The position numbers were made by a program, and so were the translations under genes. The notes beneath the pieces are model-generated. The model had not been told where the DNA came from, did not search any database, and worked only from the letters and a program-made list of their open reading frames with translations. A DNA stretch of 64,000 nucleotides from Isoetes taiwanensis (taxonomy: Eukaryota > Streptophyta > Lycopodiopsida > Isoetales > Isoetaceae), in contig JAJEKV010000009.1 of assembly GCA_021234155.1 (NCBI GenBank), forward strand, positions 10,670,546 to 10,734,545. Reading direction: 5' to 3'. The first letter of the stretch is position 1, and the number at the start of each line of letters is the position of its first letter. This document shows, one piece after another, positions 23,307 to 35,664 of this stretch.

Positions 23307-23693
23307 CTAGCATTCAATTTGTATATCGTGTTGGACGCTATCCTTCAACACATCCTCCATTGAAGATGCACTTCCAACGCTGCTGAAATGATCTTGTGTA
23401 GCAGATATTGATCTTTCAGCTTCCACATTTTGAGAAGTAGACTCAACCTCAGGCATGTCAATTACATGGCTACTGCTGGATCCTGTTACTACTTCGCGGT
23501 CTGTAGTCACTTGCTGATGAACAACAATATGGGTACAATTTTTCCATTCTGGACAAATGAAGTCCGACGAATTGGACAAGTGACATTATTGTCTAGCCAA
23601 GCATCTATGCACTCCAAGTGAAAAGCATAACCACAGACAGGTAATAACTGCAGGTTTTTGTTCCGTTGATAATCGCCCAAGCAAATACTGGAT
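23307..23693 (-). pseudogene. RING-H2 exon, zinc ligands lost and frameshifted
   Basis: A splice acceptor (TTGCAG at 23699-23694) precedes SICLGDYQRNKNLQLLPVCG, then [20 protein letters not shown] and RRTSF. Against the intact gene at 16187-17773, the first Cys is Ser (TCC for TGC), the first His of the H2 pair is Tyr, and the last Cys is Arg. The RING frame stops soon after. A second frame (23579-23307) continues with an acidic, Ser-rich tail of ATL character, so at least one frameshift separates them. The minus-strand order and acceptor show it descends from an intron-containing gene and is not a retrocopy. I could not find its upstream exons. As read it cannot bind two zinc ions. Confidence 0.75.
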
Positions 23694-23769
23694 CTGCAAG
23701 ATGTACAACAAAAACTTTCAAGAAAATTTACTAAAATCCATCCATATGTTTTACTATACTGTAAAACCA

Positions 23770-26280
23770 ACTGATCTGATCAGCAAACGATCTCTATTTT
23801 ACCATATTTTTGCTTCTTTTATGCATTATTTCCATGGCCTCCACTAAAGAGATTCTACATCATTGTACTCCACAACAGATAATAGATGGCATCATTTTAG
23901 ATTATATAATGGCATACTTCTTGTACAACATTAACAGATGACACTCCGGATCAAGAGATGAGACATAATAGAGCAAGAAGTAATAAAATGTTGCAGTGAG
24001 TTCAACAGTCTCAAATGCCTAGATTGGATGCAACCAGAGTGACATGTACTTAGAATTTAAAAGCTACCAGCATGGAAATAAAGAAAAATAGCCACTTAGT
24101 GGTTGTCTATCTTAGGTAGATCTGGTCCTTTATTAAGTGCCATGTCCAATAACAGAACAATTAACATAACATAACTAAGTGGTTATCCATTAACATAAAT
24201 AACCAAAACAATACAAGCGAACAATAGATGTCCACCTATAACATATTAATATTGATCAATTGAACAGTGACCATAATGAGCATACGAATGCATAAAGGTT
24301 ACCCAGCCATACTAAGAGGAATATGGATGCTCAGTGGACACTGAGTTTGCAGAGAAAGAACTAGAGTTCTCCTGTAGATGAGACAAAGGGACTAAAATTT
24401 AAGTGTATTGTGCAGGCAATTTCAGAAAATAAATACTCAGTACAACACTAGTTTGCCAAGAACTTGCCCAGCCACCCGCTGTATTCTTACATATGACCTT
24501 CCAATTAATGTTGACTAACGACTGGGAAGACATGTGCCTGGCTCTAATATTTGTATAACGGAATCTATCAACCATGAATATTTCCTACTGCAAAAATGGT
24601 TAAAAATATATGTTTTCCCACAAAGGATATCAGGTTCCTCACAAAGGCCATAAGCAAAAGTCTTGACATATTGGTTAACAAAGAACGATGCCACACATGT
24701 CAGTCTGCATGTTCAATGCATACTTACACAGAACTGCTTGTGTTTTCCTGTCTATGCGTTAGACTATAAACTTTAAGGGCAAACGTTGCAAATGACATAG
24801 ATGCTTAAAAAGGTGCATCAATGATCACCACAATTTGAGATTGCTCCCATTCAAAAGTGATAATATTTGACACCAATCCTTTCCAAGCATTCTGATTTAG
24901 AGATACTTCCAACAGAACTGTAATCAAAATACATCCTATTTATATGATGAAGCCCACAGGATCCCAATAAGAGAAAACTCTTATTCTTGATAATATAGGG
25001 ACTGTATATTAACTGATCTTAGGATGTTCAATTGGCTGACAATAGAAGAAATCTGTCTTACCATAGTACAGAATACTAATGTACAGAAATGATAAAGGAT
25101 AAATGGTCCAAATTAGTCCACAGATTGACAAACTGTATAGATTATTAGGTTACAACTCCAAAGAAAGAAGAGATATTTTTTTCGCCCCACTTTGGCATTG
25201 ATTTGCGCCGAAACGAGGATGAACATTTTTGGGATCAATATCATCTGTTTTCTAAGGTTTTAAAGATAATTCATAAGTGAGGAAAGATGCTCATCTTGCT
25301 TAATGGCAGGATCACACTGATGGAACCAAATACTAGTTCAGTTGTAATGGAGCAGTAAATTATGTCAACATGATGAATGCTTTAACAAAACCAAGTATAA
25401 CTGGCAATAAGCATTTGAGATTCCTACCACCAAGAGGAATAGATCCCCTGATAAATGCCAAAAGCTTGACATCTATCCTTTCTAATTTAAAGGTACTTCC
25501 AACAGAACTATGATCAATATAGAGATCCTCTTCATAGAATGATCAAGATAAGAGACCAGAGCAGGGCATGTCATTGCAGCAGCTACTTAACATACATTGA
25601 TAACGTATAGAGATAATGTATGAAGAACTTCCAAATACATATGCAGATACAGAACAACTTGAGAGAGCAGAACTATTTCATCCACTCCTTTCTTTTGTTA
25701 AGCTAGAAAATCATTTCATCAAGGTAACATAGAAGTTATAACGTGGCTGAACTAGATCCAATTTTACACAGAGTGTAAATATACTTAGTGAATCTCATTA
25801 TCTGTTTCAGACTGGAACATAAATTTCATAAACAAAGGAAGACAACCTTCTAGCTTTAAACACTCACAGAATGAAATACTAGTTTAGACGTAATGGAGAA
25901 ATGATAAATATGTTAATTCACTGTGTATCGTCTCTCTTTATGGCAAATTTGTCATCATAGACAACGACTGGCATGCGACCTCTAAAAGATTTCGTCAAAC
26001 CGTGGTCGATATTTCTCTGCATACAATAGATCAAGAAGCAACCAAACTTATATGTATAGAGCTAAGAGTAAGTTCGAACAAAGACCTTAAATTCTGTTTA
26101 GACCTGAGAATGCATGTTTTCATATGGAATCAATACGAATACAAAGACCTTAAATGCTATTTACACCTCAGAATGTAAGTTTCTATATAGAATGAACATA
26201 AAGAGAGTCTTATCGAGGCTTGAGTCCAAAAATCGGCCTGGGTTTGAGTTGCAAACTAACTATGCTGCCTCCGACAAAGA
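23770..26280. other. AT-rich DNA without a recognisable gene
   Basis: This may have been the intron and upstream part of the RING-H2 pseudogene, but I found no membrane-anchor exon. Two related phrases (AACAGAACTGTAATCAAAATA near 24913 and AACAGAACTATGATCAATATA near 25501, each preceded by a GTACTTCC/ATACTTCC-type word) suggest a diverged duplication of about 590 bases. Confidence 0.4.
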
Positions 26281-26286
26281 TAAAGC

Positions 26287-26314
26287 AAACAAAACAACAA
26301 CAACAACAACAACA
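26287..26314 (+). repeat. AAC trinucleotide microsatellite
   Basis: About eight AAC/ACA units lie just left of the inverted-repeat element described next. Confidence 0.85.
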
Positions 26315-26687
26315 GAACTACAGTAAAAATGATAGATGGCATATTCAATAAAATTGGACTTATTCAGATTTAGTAGATAATACTTCAAGAATGCCATTAT
26401 AAAAATATATGTATTGATTGATTCTTCTTGATTGTTATAATTTTTATAATTTTATCTTTAAATTAAAACTATAATGGTTATTAAAGAATAAACTTGATTT
26501 TCAAACTAAATTTTTATTTGAATCTAGTTAGAATTAGACATTTCAAGAATATAAAAATTTCAATTTTTAGTGATTTAAGAGATTCAAGATTTAGCAATCA
26601 TGATAATTAAATGAAATCTGATGGTTTGATAAGCGATTGACTTAAAACTATTATTAGAATTTCACAATTTATAAACTTTTACACTTT

Positions 26688-26893
26688 TAAAAATATTTTA
26701 AGGAAAGTTTTAGGTTGAAATTAATTAAATGATATAAAGTTATTGGTTTAATAATAACTATTGAATAATTTATTATTGATGAAATAAAATATATTGACAT
26801 TTAATCAATAATAAACTATTCATTATTTATTAAACATAAACGTAATCATTTAATTAATTTCAATCTAAAACTTTCTTTAAATATTTTAAAAAA
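26688..26893. mobile_element. AT-rich palindromic MITE
   Basis: The arms 26688-26790 and 26803-26893 are inverted copies. Both read AAAGTTTTAG.TTGAAATTAA then TTAAATGAT, and both end near TTATTATTGAT. The loop is about 12 bases. Length and composition fit a Stowaway- or other TA-type MITE, but the target site is masked by the local AT content. Confidence 0.8.
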
Positions 26894-26925
26894 AATAGCA
26901 TTTTAATTATACAGGGTTATCTTAG

Positions 26926-27739
26926 ATGAAGGTGGAAGCCTATGAGGATAGGTATTTAGCTTGGAGTGTTGAGTGTTCTACACGAGTGTTAGAGTATGTT
27001 GATGAATTATTTGTGGAGAAGGCATGTAATTTGGAGGATGATGACCTTAAAGATGTTATTCAAGAGAGACCAGGGTACTTACAACTCATGAGATACTTAC
27101 TGAGAAATTCATCTCCACAGCATATTCACATTGAAAAGTTCTTGACTGATGTTGAGAAAGAGGCATGCAAGTTGCATGAAAAAGTTGAAGGTTTTCCTAG
27201 CGATCCCGATGAGCTGCGCATTCAAATGCTTTACTTTGCTGAAGCTAAAGATTTGCGGGAATAGTACAACTCATATGAATTTTAGAACTGGTGGAGCACC
27301 TATGCTACAACGTGTAACTAAGATGGAAAAGAAAGTAATGAATTCAGAATTGCATCACACAATGCAAAAGGCAAAAGGTGTCCTTGAAGCAGGAATCTTT
27401 CTTATGAGAGAGAAACATTTGAAGAAAGAAGCTCAGGCACTTGAGGCAGCAGCAAATAAAATTTAAAATTCAAGTGTTGCTAAACGGAAGCTCCATAAGC
27501 AAAAAAGGATCGAAGTTGGAGTGAAGCCACCTAAACTTGAAGTTACTATTAAAGTCAAATGGGGAGGAGACACGTTATATCTTCTTGGAGATGTTGAGGA
27601 GCTTGGGAATGGAGATCCAACCAAGGCTGTACCTTTATTCTTCAATAGTGGTGGTTGGGCAAGGTCTTTCAAACTCCAATATGACTTCACATGCAGAAGA
27701 GAAATCAGTTGTTGTTTGATTTTAAAATCAGAGCTTTAA
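26926..27739 (+). pseudogene. Unidentified coding relic, possible CBM20-like end
   Basis: The first segment (26926-27264, 112 codons) is acidic and helical-looking and follows a splice-acceptor-like TTATCTTAG. A frameshift at about 27262 moves the reading to the frame of 27149-27466 (TTHMNFRTGGAPMLQRVTKM, then a charged helix). A stop at 27464 and a further segment to 27739 give YLLGDVEELGNGDPTKAVPL. That last piece resembles the carbohydrate-binding CBM20 pattern (LG(N)WDP..A.PL), with the usual Trp replaced by Gly. I do not recognise the parent protein. The two breaks and the position inside inverted repeats argue for a captured, decayed fragment. Confidence 0.45.
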
Positions 27740-27914
27740 TTCTAAATAGATGGAACCAAGAATTAGTTTAGAAAGCAACTTTAAACTTTAGTAAATATCA
27801 TATTTAACAAATTATTAAAATCAATAAGAGCTAAAAATACATATAATATTATCATGGCATCCTTGAAGTACATTTATTATATTTGAATAAGTCCAAATTT
27901 TGTTAAATATGTGA

Positions 27915-29230
27915 TATAGGGGTCGTAATATAAATGCTTGGTAGAGCTTTAGCTGTTGCTGTTGCTGACAAGAGTAGGGTTGGAAATTGAAGGCTGCAGG
28001 CCTTGCAAGATCCCTTTTACCATGCAAAATGAAATCTAAAAATAAATATACATTCAAAAGCAAGTCTATATTTCAGATAGCCTTGCAAAATAAAAGTCAA
28101 GAAAAAGATAGGCATGCAATAAAAAGTCTATTTTTTACTTAGCCATGCACTTACACTCGTATATTAATTTAATCTTTTAAATATATATTAGAGAAAAATA
28201 TTATATATGTATGGCAATCCCATATATATCATGAATGTACCATATATAGAGAAATAAAACATTAGATAAAGAACTAAAGAATAATATATCATAAAATAGA
28301 ATCTTCATTTAATAGGATGGCATGGCAATTAATATTGCCAAAATTCATCCAACCAACAAATCCAAAATCGCCCATTTTATTACAAAAATGAGAGAAAAAA
28401 GTTCTCCTTTTCTTTCACATTTTTTTCCCTTCTGTCTGCGACCTGGTTTCTCATGTGCAGCTGATGTTAAAATATATCGGTGGGTTGGACCAATCGATAT
28501 TGACCAGGTAGCCAAATTGGGTGGGTTGGACAGGCTCTAGATTCGTTATTAATGCCTATAGAACTTATTTGAAGCAACCACAGTGCAATACAATGAGAAT
28601 GAGTAAGTAGATGGCAACTAGCATGGCAAAAACCATTTCCAGATATATTTATATTATAACCCTGAGAATGCTTGATGCTTTACAACTCTCTTTGACTTGA
28701 ATTGAATCAGAAATATCTTTATAAAGGTCAGCTTCTTTGTACATTTCAGTATCACCATAAACTCATTCTTTCTTTTCATGTATGGTGAGATTTTGTTCAA
28801 ACAAATTACCACACATTCAATTATGCCAGGAAGATATAGTCCTTGATTTAACAGTGGCATCTTAGAAGAAAAGATCACCTCAAATCACTTCTTAATCTCA
28901 TTTGTATGTTCAAAACCTCAATGAGTTTTTCCTACTAAAAAAAAAAAAAGCAGACACTATTTCACAGTTTGATTCAAACAATAAAATCAGAGCCATCTGG
29001 TGTTTCACTCGTCCGTTCTTAATTCTGATTCTTTAAGTTTCAGAATGCACGTCTCTAGTTGCAATTATATTTGCCCTCTCCGTATGGAAGCTGTATTAAT
29101 TGGCCTCATAAAACCAAAAGAACTGGATCTTTATATGCGTTGTATATTGTTACTTTTAAGTATTTTAAAGAAAAAAAATTAAGCCTGTGCATTGCTACTT
29201 TTAGACTAACAATGCAAATGAAAGTCTAAT
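27915..29230. other. AT-rich DNA, no gene recognised
   Basis: Only short frames are open. A TATATAT-rich stretch at 28155-28250 has no recognisable element. Confidence 0.45.
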
Positions 29231-29235
29231 TTATA

Positions 29236-30230
29236 TTATGTCATACAATTTGAAAGTCCAATTTTCAGAGTGGCCTTCAAACAAAAGTAAGGGCAGCCCG
29301 TCACCCTCAAGTAGGAAAACCTTTGTATTTGTTGATATCTCTTGAGGGACATAAACTTACCAAAGTTAGGCCAATTCACGCCACCTCTCTCATCTGATCT
29401 CCAATAAGCTTCTACGCAATTATATGGATTGAGTGCCATGGCAACTATTGATCGAAGAAATCGAAACATTGTACTTATATCTACAATAGACCATCTTTTA
29501 ATGTGCTGGAATTTTCATCTTGAGTTCTTTCTGACCTCGCCTACATACTACCTGTTATTCCCTTAGTAGATCTGAATCATCATAGAGGAAGACAAGTAGG
29601 AAGTAAAAAGCTGAAATGGGGACCACCTCCTTGTTCTTATAGCTAGACCACTCTCAAGAAGGTAATCAGGGAATTTGTACAGCAAATTTGGGGGCAAACG
29701 ACCCTCATCTAAGGTCTATGCTACAATAGCTCGGCATGAGAGAAGTCGTCTTCATCAACATCTTCACGAAGGCTAGGACCCTCTCTTTAAATCTGCACAT
29801 CATTAATGGCATGCAATTCACCATCTTCATTACTTGAAATGCATTCCCCTTTGGAGCATCCTCGTTTGCATGTGAGGTAGATGCCATATTGGTTGCATCC
29901 TAATCTGCAGTACTGCTTAAAGTTGAGGTTCTTCTAGTGGCAAGTTGTGGCTCTTCAATTGAAAGATTTTTTGACAACAACCTCTAGAAGTGCCTTCTTT
30001 CAGTGGCTTTGCTTTCCTCTTTTTTGGTCTGCCTTGTTACGAGCAAGAACAACTTGCTCTTCATCACTAACGTGCTCCTTAATTGGATTATAATCTGCAT
30101 CTTCAATCTGATCTTCAATATCATCAATATCATGGTCTTCTTCACGTTATTCAAAGAGAAACCCGGGCTCATTTGGCTGCATTATTCTAGTAGGTTCACT
30201 TGGGAGCAATTTAAATGGCACTAGAATAAT
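29236..30230 (-). pseudogene. PiggyBac-like transposase relic
   Basis: An acidic N-terminal stretch, DIDDIEDQIEDADYNPIKEH then VSDEEQ, lies near 30140-30050. After several stops comes EAYWRSDERGGVNWPNFGKF followed by MSLKRYQQIQRF near 29405-29320. An acidic leader followed by a ..F...M...R...I.RFL block is typical of PiggyBac-type (DDE_Tnp_1_7) transposases, which cut and paste at TTAA. The catalytic Asp region is not visible, and neither are TTAA-flanked ends. The assignment rests on pattern memory. Confidence 0.45.
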
Positions 30231-30539
30231 AATTCGCTATCCATTCAATTCTACTGCTGAAGCCCTCTCCAAGCAAGCTTTTTGCAATATCACAGAAATT
30301 TGGGCTTTCTCCAAGCAAGTTTCTTCCATTAATACATGCATTTGGGTTCAGAAACTATTACAGATATTTGTAAGAAATACATTTGGAAGGGGAAAATTAT
30401 CTTTGTTCAGTGTATAAGAACTTCTGGTGATCAATACTATCTAGGCTACTTCTTCTTCTTGAAATTAATTGAAGGAACCAGAAAAGGAAAGCCATTCAAT
30501 ATTCTTACCTTTTGCATAGAAGAAATTATCAATAGATAC

Positions 30540-30862
30540 ATCATTTGTGCCTTCTTCTCCTCGTTCAGATAATGTAGCAGGGCATTTAGCTCGATTTAGC
30601 TTTGGCAGTGGATCATTTTTTGACGGGGCTGCGTGCTTTATTTTGTCTTAAATTGATAGGCTTTTGGATCTATCACTAAAAATCTCTCTAGCTGACCCCA
30701 ATTTAACGATATAGTATCCTCATCTGCTTCTAAAAATATCTCAAACAGTCTCTTCTTGCAATCATAGGAGATGATCTTGTCCACAAGAGCCACATCTGCA
30801 CAAAAATCTGGGAGCTTTTCTGTTGCCCCCTCTTCTCCAAATTCAATGGCTGGTACCATCAT
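30540..30862 (-). other. Unidentified open frame, 74 codons plus read-through
   Basis: From ATG at 30862 the frame reads an acidic, helix-prone protein (VPAEIEF-like start, ADVALVDKIISYDCKKRLFE) to a stop at 30640. The same frame stays protein-like past the stop to about 30540. It lies upstream of the PiggyBac relic on the same strand and could be its leader or an unrelated exon. I recognise no domain. Confidence 0.3.
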
Positions 30863-30967
30863 CTTTCAACCTATTCAACCTATCATCTTTCTCCAAGTAG
30901 CTTCTTGCATCCCCTTTTCTATGCACCCAGATTCAAGTAAAAATGGTAGAGGATCGCCTGCAGAAGA

Positions 30968-31049
30968 AAGGATTGAAGTAGAAAACCTCCAGCATCCTCT
31001 AAAGGAAAGGATTGAAGTAGAAAACCTCCGGCATCCTCTAAAGCTCTCT
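30968..31049 (+). repeat. 41-bp tandem duplication
   Basis: GAAAGGATTGAAGTAGAAAA and the following CCTCC(A/G)GCATCCTCTAAAG occur twice back to back with a single difference, so the duplication is recent. Confidence 0.9.
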
Positions 31050-31607
31050 TATCAGAGATAAACTTAGGGAAGCAACGAATCATTTGGGGCTAAGATCCTA
31101 GCCATCCAGATTTCCAATTTGGCATCTTCCCAACCATTGGATGGAAAGTGAAGTGCCCAACTTCGTTTGCGCCACGCCAAATTCATGGAAAAAACATCTG
31201 GAGGGCAAATTTGATGGGGCTTTATGGCTACATAATTTAGGAGGAGTTAAAATTAGTTGCGGGCATGTGTTGAGATAGCTCAAAAAGGGGTTTTCAAACT
31301 GTTTTTTAATGATTGCTTCTTATTGTACACAAGTCCAAATGCTAAGAAATTCCATGATGCAATAAGGCCATGTTTCAAAATTTTAAATGAATAAATATTT
31401 CAAGAGAATTATGGGACTATATATTAGGGGGTAAGGTGTACCAAACTTGGTCTATGGATCCAAATTGGTCCCATAGACAGGTCTAGTATTAACAAAGGAA
31501 TATTTAAAAGTAGATCTCCCATCCTCTTTTAATTTTTTGATCTTGCCTTTTCTCTACCACCCTCTTGCAATTTTGATTTCCCCTCTTTCAATTTGGATTT
31601 TGATATG

Positions 31608-32548
31608 TTTTTTTTTTTCTTTTATGAACGTGGACCTTTATTACTCAAAAAAAAATACAAAGAGTACATGGGGGACTCAAAACCCAGTGGAGAAGATGTC
31701 CACTAGAGCAACACTACCCACCACATACATAACACAGAAGAGCAGAGAATACATATCACCACGAGCACAACTGTTTGCTATGAATAAGGCTGAATCTGAA
31801 GATATCACTCCCAAATGATACTCTTGACATCATCCTTTAAGGAAGAACACTTATATGCCTTTACAATGCGACTACGAGCATCACTAAGCACTTGCGTATT
31901 TGGAAAGACCTGTCCCTTGAAGATGAGAAGATTTCGTCTCTTCCAGATGGACCAGATGATCCAAGTAGATGCTAAGTGGAAATCCCTCTTTGCCAACTAG
32001 GATAGACTGACAATAGGACTTGCTGACTATTCAAGTTGGAAAAGGCTCAAAAGCTACTGCCAAGCAAGTCAAACATGGTGACACAAGAAAAAGCGGTGCT
32101 CAGTTGTCTCATTCCTCTGCATGCAAAGAGGGCAGATCAGAGAGACTTCTGGACGAAATCTATGAACAACAGTGTTTACCCACACGCATCTATGAATGAT
32201 CTGCCACCACAAGATAGATAGCTTAGGATAGAGCAATTTATCCCATACCCATCGCTAGACTGCATTTCGATGAGGCTCAGGGATAATTAAAGGCCACTTT
32301 GGCGATGGAGGCACCACTTCAGGATGAAGCAGGACCACATACATTGAGTGCACCAGGTGCTCCTCCTTAACACTGCCATGAACCACCCAGAGCTGGGGAG
32401 CCACGTCTTGTGAATGTGGAGGAAGAGTAGCAGCTACTTTTCCCCGAATGCCATGGTCCCAATGAAGGAGGGAGAACTTCAATTTGAACTCATTCCACGT
32501 CAACAATCTTGTCTCATTATACCATGCAGATACTGTGAGCACACCCGA
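31608..32548 (-). mobile_element. LINE-B copy, 5'-truncated
   Basis: It ends in a T-run on the plus strand (about 31608-31621), followed by the conserved ATGAACGTGGACCTTTATTA also found at 51901. Minus-strand reading gives FHLASTWIIWSIWKRRNL near 31980-31925 and the Trp-rich zinc-binding region that follows plant LINE RTs. The match to 51878-52840 is close along its whole length and ends abruptly at about 32548, the 5' truncation point. A few indels, such as the shortened segment near 31995-32040, separate the two copies. Confidence 0.9.
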
Positions 32549-32549
32549 T

Positions 32550-33017
32550 TCAGGTACTGTGTTCCCTGGTTTTTCCTCAGATGGATTGGGCTCAAGACGT
32601 ACCTGATTCTTAAGGATCGTGGTGCTCCTGATGATCTGATCCCAAACACAAGTGTAGATTTTGCTTTCGTGGTTATTCTATGCATTCTTGTTGCCATGGC
32701 CTCTCTGCTCCTGTTCTTTGCAATTTCGTTTACTTGTTTGATCAGTTCTCGGTGTTCTTGGGTAGTACTCCTGGGCATGACCTTGCCGCATTGGCTGCTT
32801 TCGATGGACCTGCTGCTGCCCGCGATCTGCCTCGGCTCCTAGCCTCGCCCAGCTTCTAAATCAGGCACTTTTTGGCCGCTTGTTCGACCACAGGTCGGCC
32901 ACCGAATTCTGTCGCAGGCAAACCTTGCATTCGAAAAGGCCTCCAGGGTTATGGGTGCGGGTTTTCCCGCCACTTCTGTTTGTGGTTTGGGGGTTTCACG
33001 GGCCCGGTATCCCCTCC
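32550..33017. other. Unassigned, GC-richer segment
   Basis: The minus strand is open from 32778 to 32500 (running into LINE-B), and the plus strand from 32414 to 32842. Both look protein-like in places, but neither matches a family I know. It may be another retroelement's 3' part, because the following tandem repeats resemble LINE trailer sequence. Confidence 0.3.
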
Positions 33018-33557
<540 letters not shown>

Positions 33558-33917
33558 TCGTTGGGGTTTTGGGCTGTGTGGGTCTTGTCGGCTTATTCCT
33601 TTACGGTTTCTGGTTGTTGCCTTGCTTGTTTCCCTTTTTTGTTCATGGTGTGATATTTTCATTTGGCCGGTTAGTTTGTTGCTTTCGGTTGTCCTTTCGG
33701 TTTACCCATGCTTGCACAACTTTAGTTCCCACTTTATATGTTGTAAGTATTTGAGCACCCCAACTTTTCGATGATCATATATTGTTATCCATTACCCACA
33801 ATGCTATATAAGGTTTAACTACTTATATAGTTTTGTTTTGTTGGGTGCATTTGATACAAGCTTTGTTGTGTATTAAAATATATGAGTGATGATGTTGTTG
33901 TCATCCTTAGCTTGCAG

Positions 33918-34456
33918 GTAATTCAAGAAAGTCATTTCAGTGGATAGTGTCTTGCTTCCACGTACCACATGGAAGAGTTCCTATGGGGTTCGACCTAAAC
34001 GGAGTTCTTTGTAGGACTTTTCCGAAAAATAAAGTGGCTAGAGATCAGTTTCATCAGACACTAGTAGAATCAAATTCCAAGTGGATCTATCCGCGACCGC
34101 ACTCGAAGGAGATGCTAGATGAGGCATTTAGGTTATTTCGAGTTGGTATTTGGTCATCCATGGAATTAAGGAACGTTAAGGATACTTTGGAGGCACTGGG
34201 GGAAATGGGTAGACATTGGTTGACCTTTTGGGATCAACACAAATGTGTGAAGTTCACTAATCCTAAGGATCCAATAGGCAAGCCTATCTTCATCAAATAC
34301 TTGAGTAACATGATGGACGAACTTGGTATCGAGAATAAGGATGATATAATCATAGTGGATAATGATGCGCTCAAATGCTTCTACAATCAAACGCAGGCCC
34401 TGAATCCACCATCTTACGATCCAAAAAATTGTTTGCGACAGATGATTTTCTGGTGA
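33918..34456 (+). CDS. FCP1/NIF-type phosphatase-like domain, terminal exon
   Basis: A splice acceptor (CTTGCAG at 33911-33917) opens an exon whose frame, joined in phase 1, runs 178 codons to TGA at 34456. It contains MGFDLNGVLCRT, VGIWSSMELRNV, a FWDQHKCVKFTNPKD block, GKPIFIKYLSN, and DDIIIVDNDALKCF then NPPSYDP. These correspond in order to the nucleophile loop, the W(S/T)S motif and the C-terminal acidic loop of FCP1-homology domains. Family phosphatases use DxDx(T/V); here the second Asp is Asn (DLNG), so catalysis is doubtful. Plant proteins with a DLNG-type loop are known to me, but their roles are unclear. Upstream exons were not found. There are no stops, so it is either a live partial gene or a young fragment. 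Confidence 0.72.
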
Positions 34457-34969
34457 AGTTTATGTCTATCTATTATGAATAATTTGGCTATGGGGATGAC
34501 AGTGCGTGAAGTGTTATTCACACCCAGAACTAGATAGAATGATTGACATGGAACCACACCTTGTTAAGTACATGGAAAAACATGGATTGATCCCTTAATA
34601 TTTTATTATATGATATTTTTGTATGATATTTGTGTCATGTATCCATAATTTCGAGTCTACAATTGCCTCGCAAATAATGCAATCTATTACTATCAAACCT
34701 AATATTTTCATCTCAATGCTGTTCAATTTTGGTCTCATCTATCTTAGCAACTTGCTCTTCATTTTTGCATACTTCAATTCGCATATGAAACGACACATGT
34801 GAATTACAACCTTATGTTATTTATCAAGTCCAAAAGAAAGATTAAAAAAAAACAAAAACCCCCCCAGAAGACAACAACAGGTTGACGTGATTTTGGAGTT
34901 GACATAATCCCAATTTAATTGGATGATGGTTATGGAGTGGTGTCACATGGGCATTTAAAGATTGATGGA

Positions 34970-35640
34970 AGCGGCCCCTCCCTCCCGAAGCCCGGAGCTC
35001 AGCCCTTGCTAGAATAGCCTTTGCCTTGCCACCTCGTGTATGCACTGCTGTAGTTGCTCATGAGTGTCAGCATAGAGGCCCTTATCCTTTTGGGCGATAG
35101 TTGCCCAAAGTTCCTGCACATCCAAATCCCAGACAACAAAATGATGTTCCAACCGCTGTAGTCGGGAGTTGACTGTAGTATCCACTGGAGATGATTTTAT
35201 TTTGATTGTTTATACCTTGTTTTGGAGGGCCTGGAGCATCAATTAGCTCTCTCCAGTGGCTGTTTGGGCCGTCCTTCAGATAATAGCAATCTCATCCACT
35301 TGTAACTGTATGCGAGTGATAATGGCATTCATGTCCTGCTCAAAATAGCTACTGGCATTTGTGTCCTGCTCAATGCAGTTCCTGTTATATGTGATGGCAT
35401 CAAGGCTGCTAGACAGAGTGTCTAGGTGGGCTTGTAGGTCGTGAAGACACATCTTGTCTTGTTGCCTTTCAAACTGTACTAAGCGGATGTTATCCTCAAG
35501 CTGTTGTATGCAAGTCTCCATCCCTGTGACACGTTGTTTCTCTGTGACTAACTGCTTTTTGAACACCTGAGGTATTGAGGACTTCAGCTCTTCTTCTAGG
35601 CCTGTAATTTGCCTCCAATCCTTCACGAATGCTTAGTGTG
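34970..35640 (-). pseudogene. Coiled-coil ORF next to the old LTR, gag-like position
   Basis: The frame 35626-35276 (116 codons) is a heptad-rich helix: EEELKSSIPQVFKKQLVTEK, then QQLEDNIRLV and LQAHLDTLSSSLDAI. Reading continues protein-like after a stop to about 34970. It begins about 40 bases inside the inner end of the LTR-like segment on the same strand, the position expected for gag, but I see no capsid or zinc-knuckle motif. Confidence 0.45.
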
Positions 35641-35664
35641 TTGCCATATCAGAGCAGTAGCCAT

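Larger units (their letters stand above)
26335..27910. mobile_element. Candidate DNA transposon with ~120-bp inverted ends and internal gene fragment
   Basis: The left end (26335-26455) and the reverse complement of the right end (27910-27790) align by eye at about three in four positions. Shared words are TTGGACTTATTCA, TACTTCAA.GATGCCAT and TATATGTATT. Between them lie a palindromic MITE and a run of protein-like open frames (26926-27739). Long inverted ends around a host gene fragment fit a Pack-MULE-like element. I could not identify a 9-base target duplication, so the family is open. Confidence 0.5.

Noticed and set aside
32414-32842. 142-codon plus-strand frame with a hydrophobic C-terminal half
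   Set aside because: Its start lies inside the antisense of LINE-B, and the rest has no family match or splice context.
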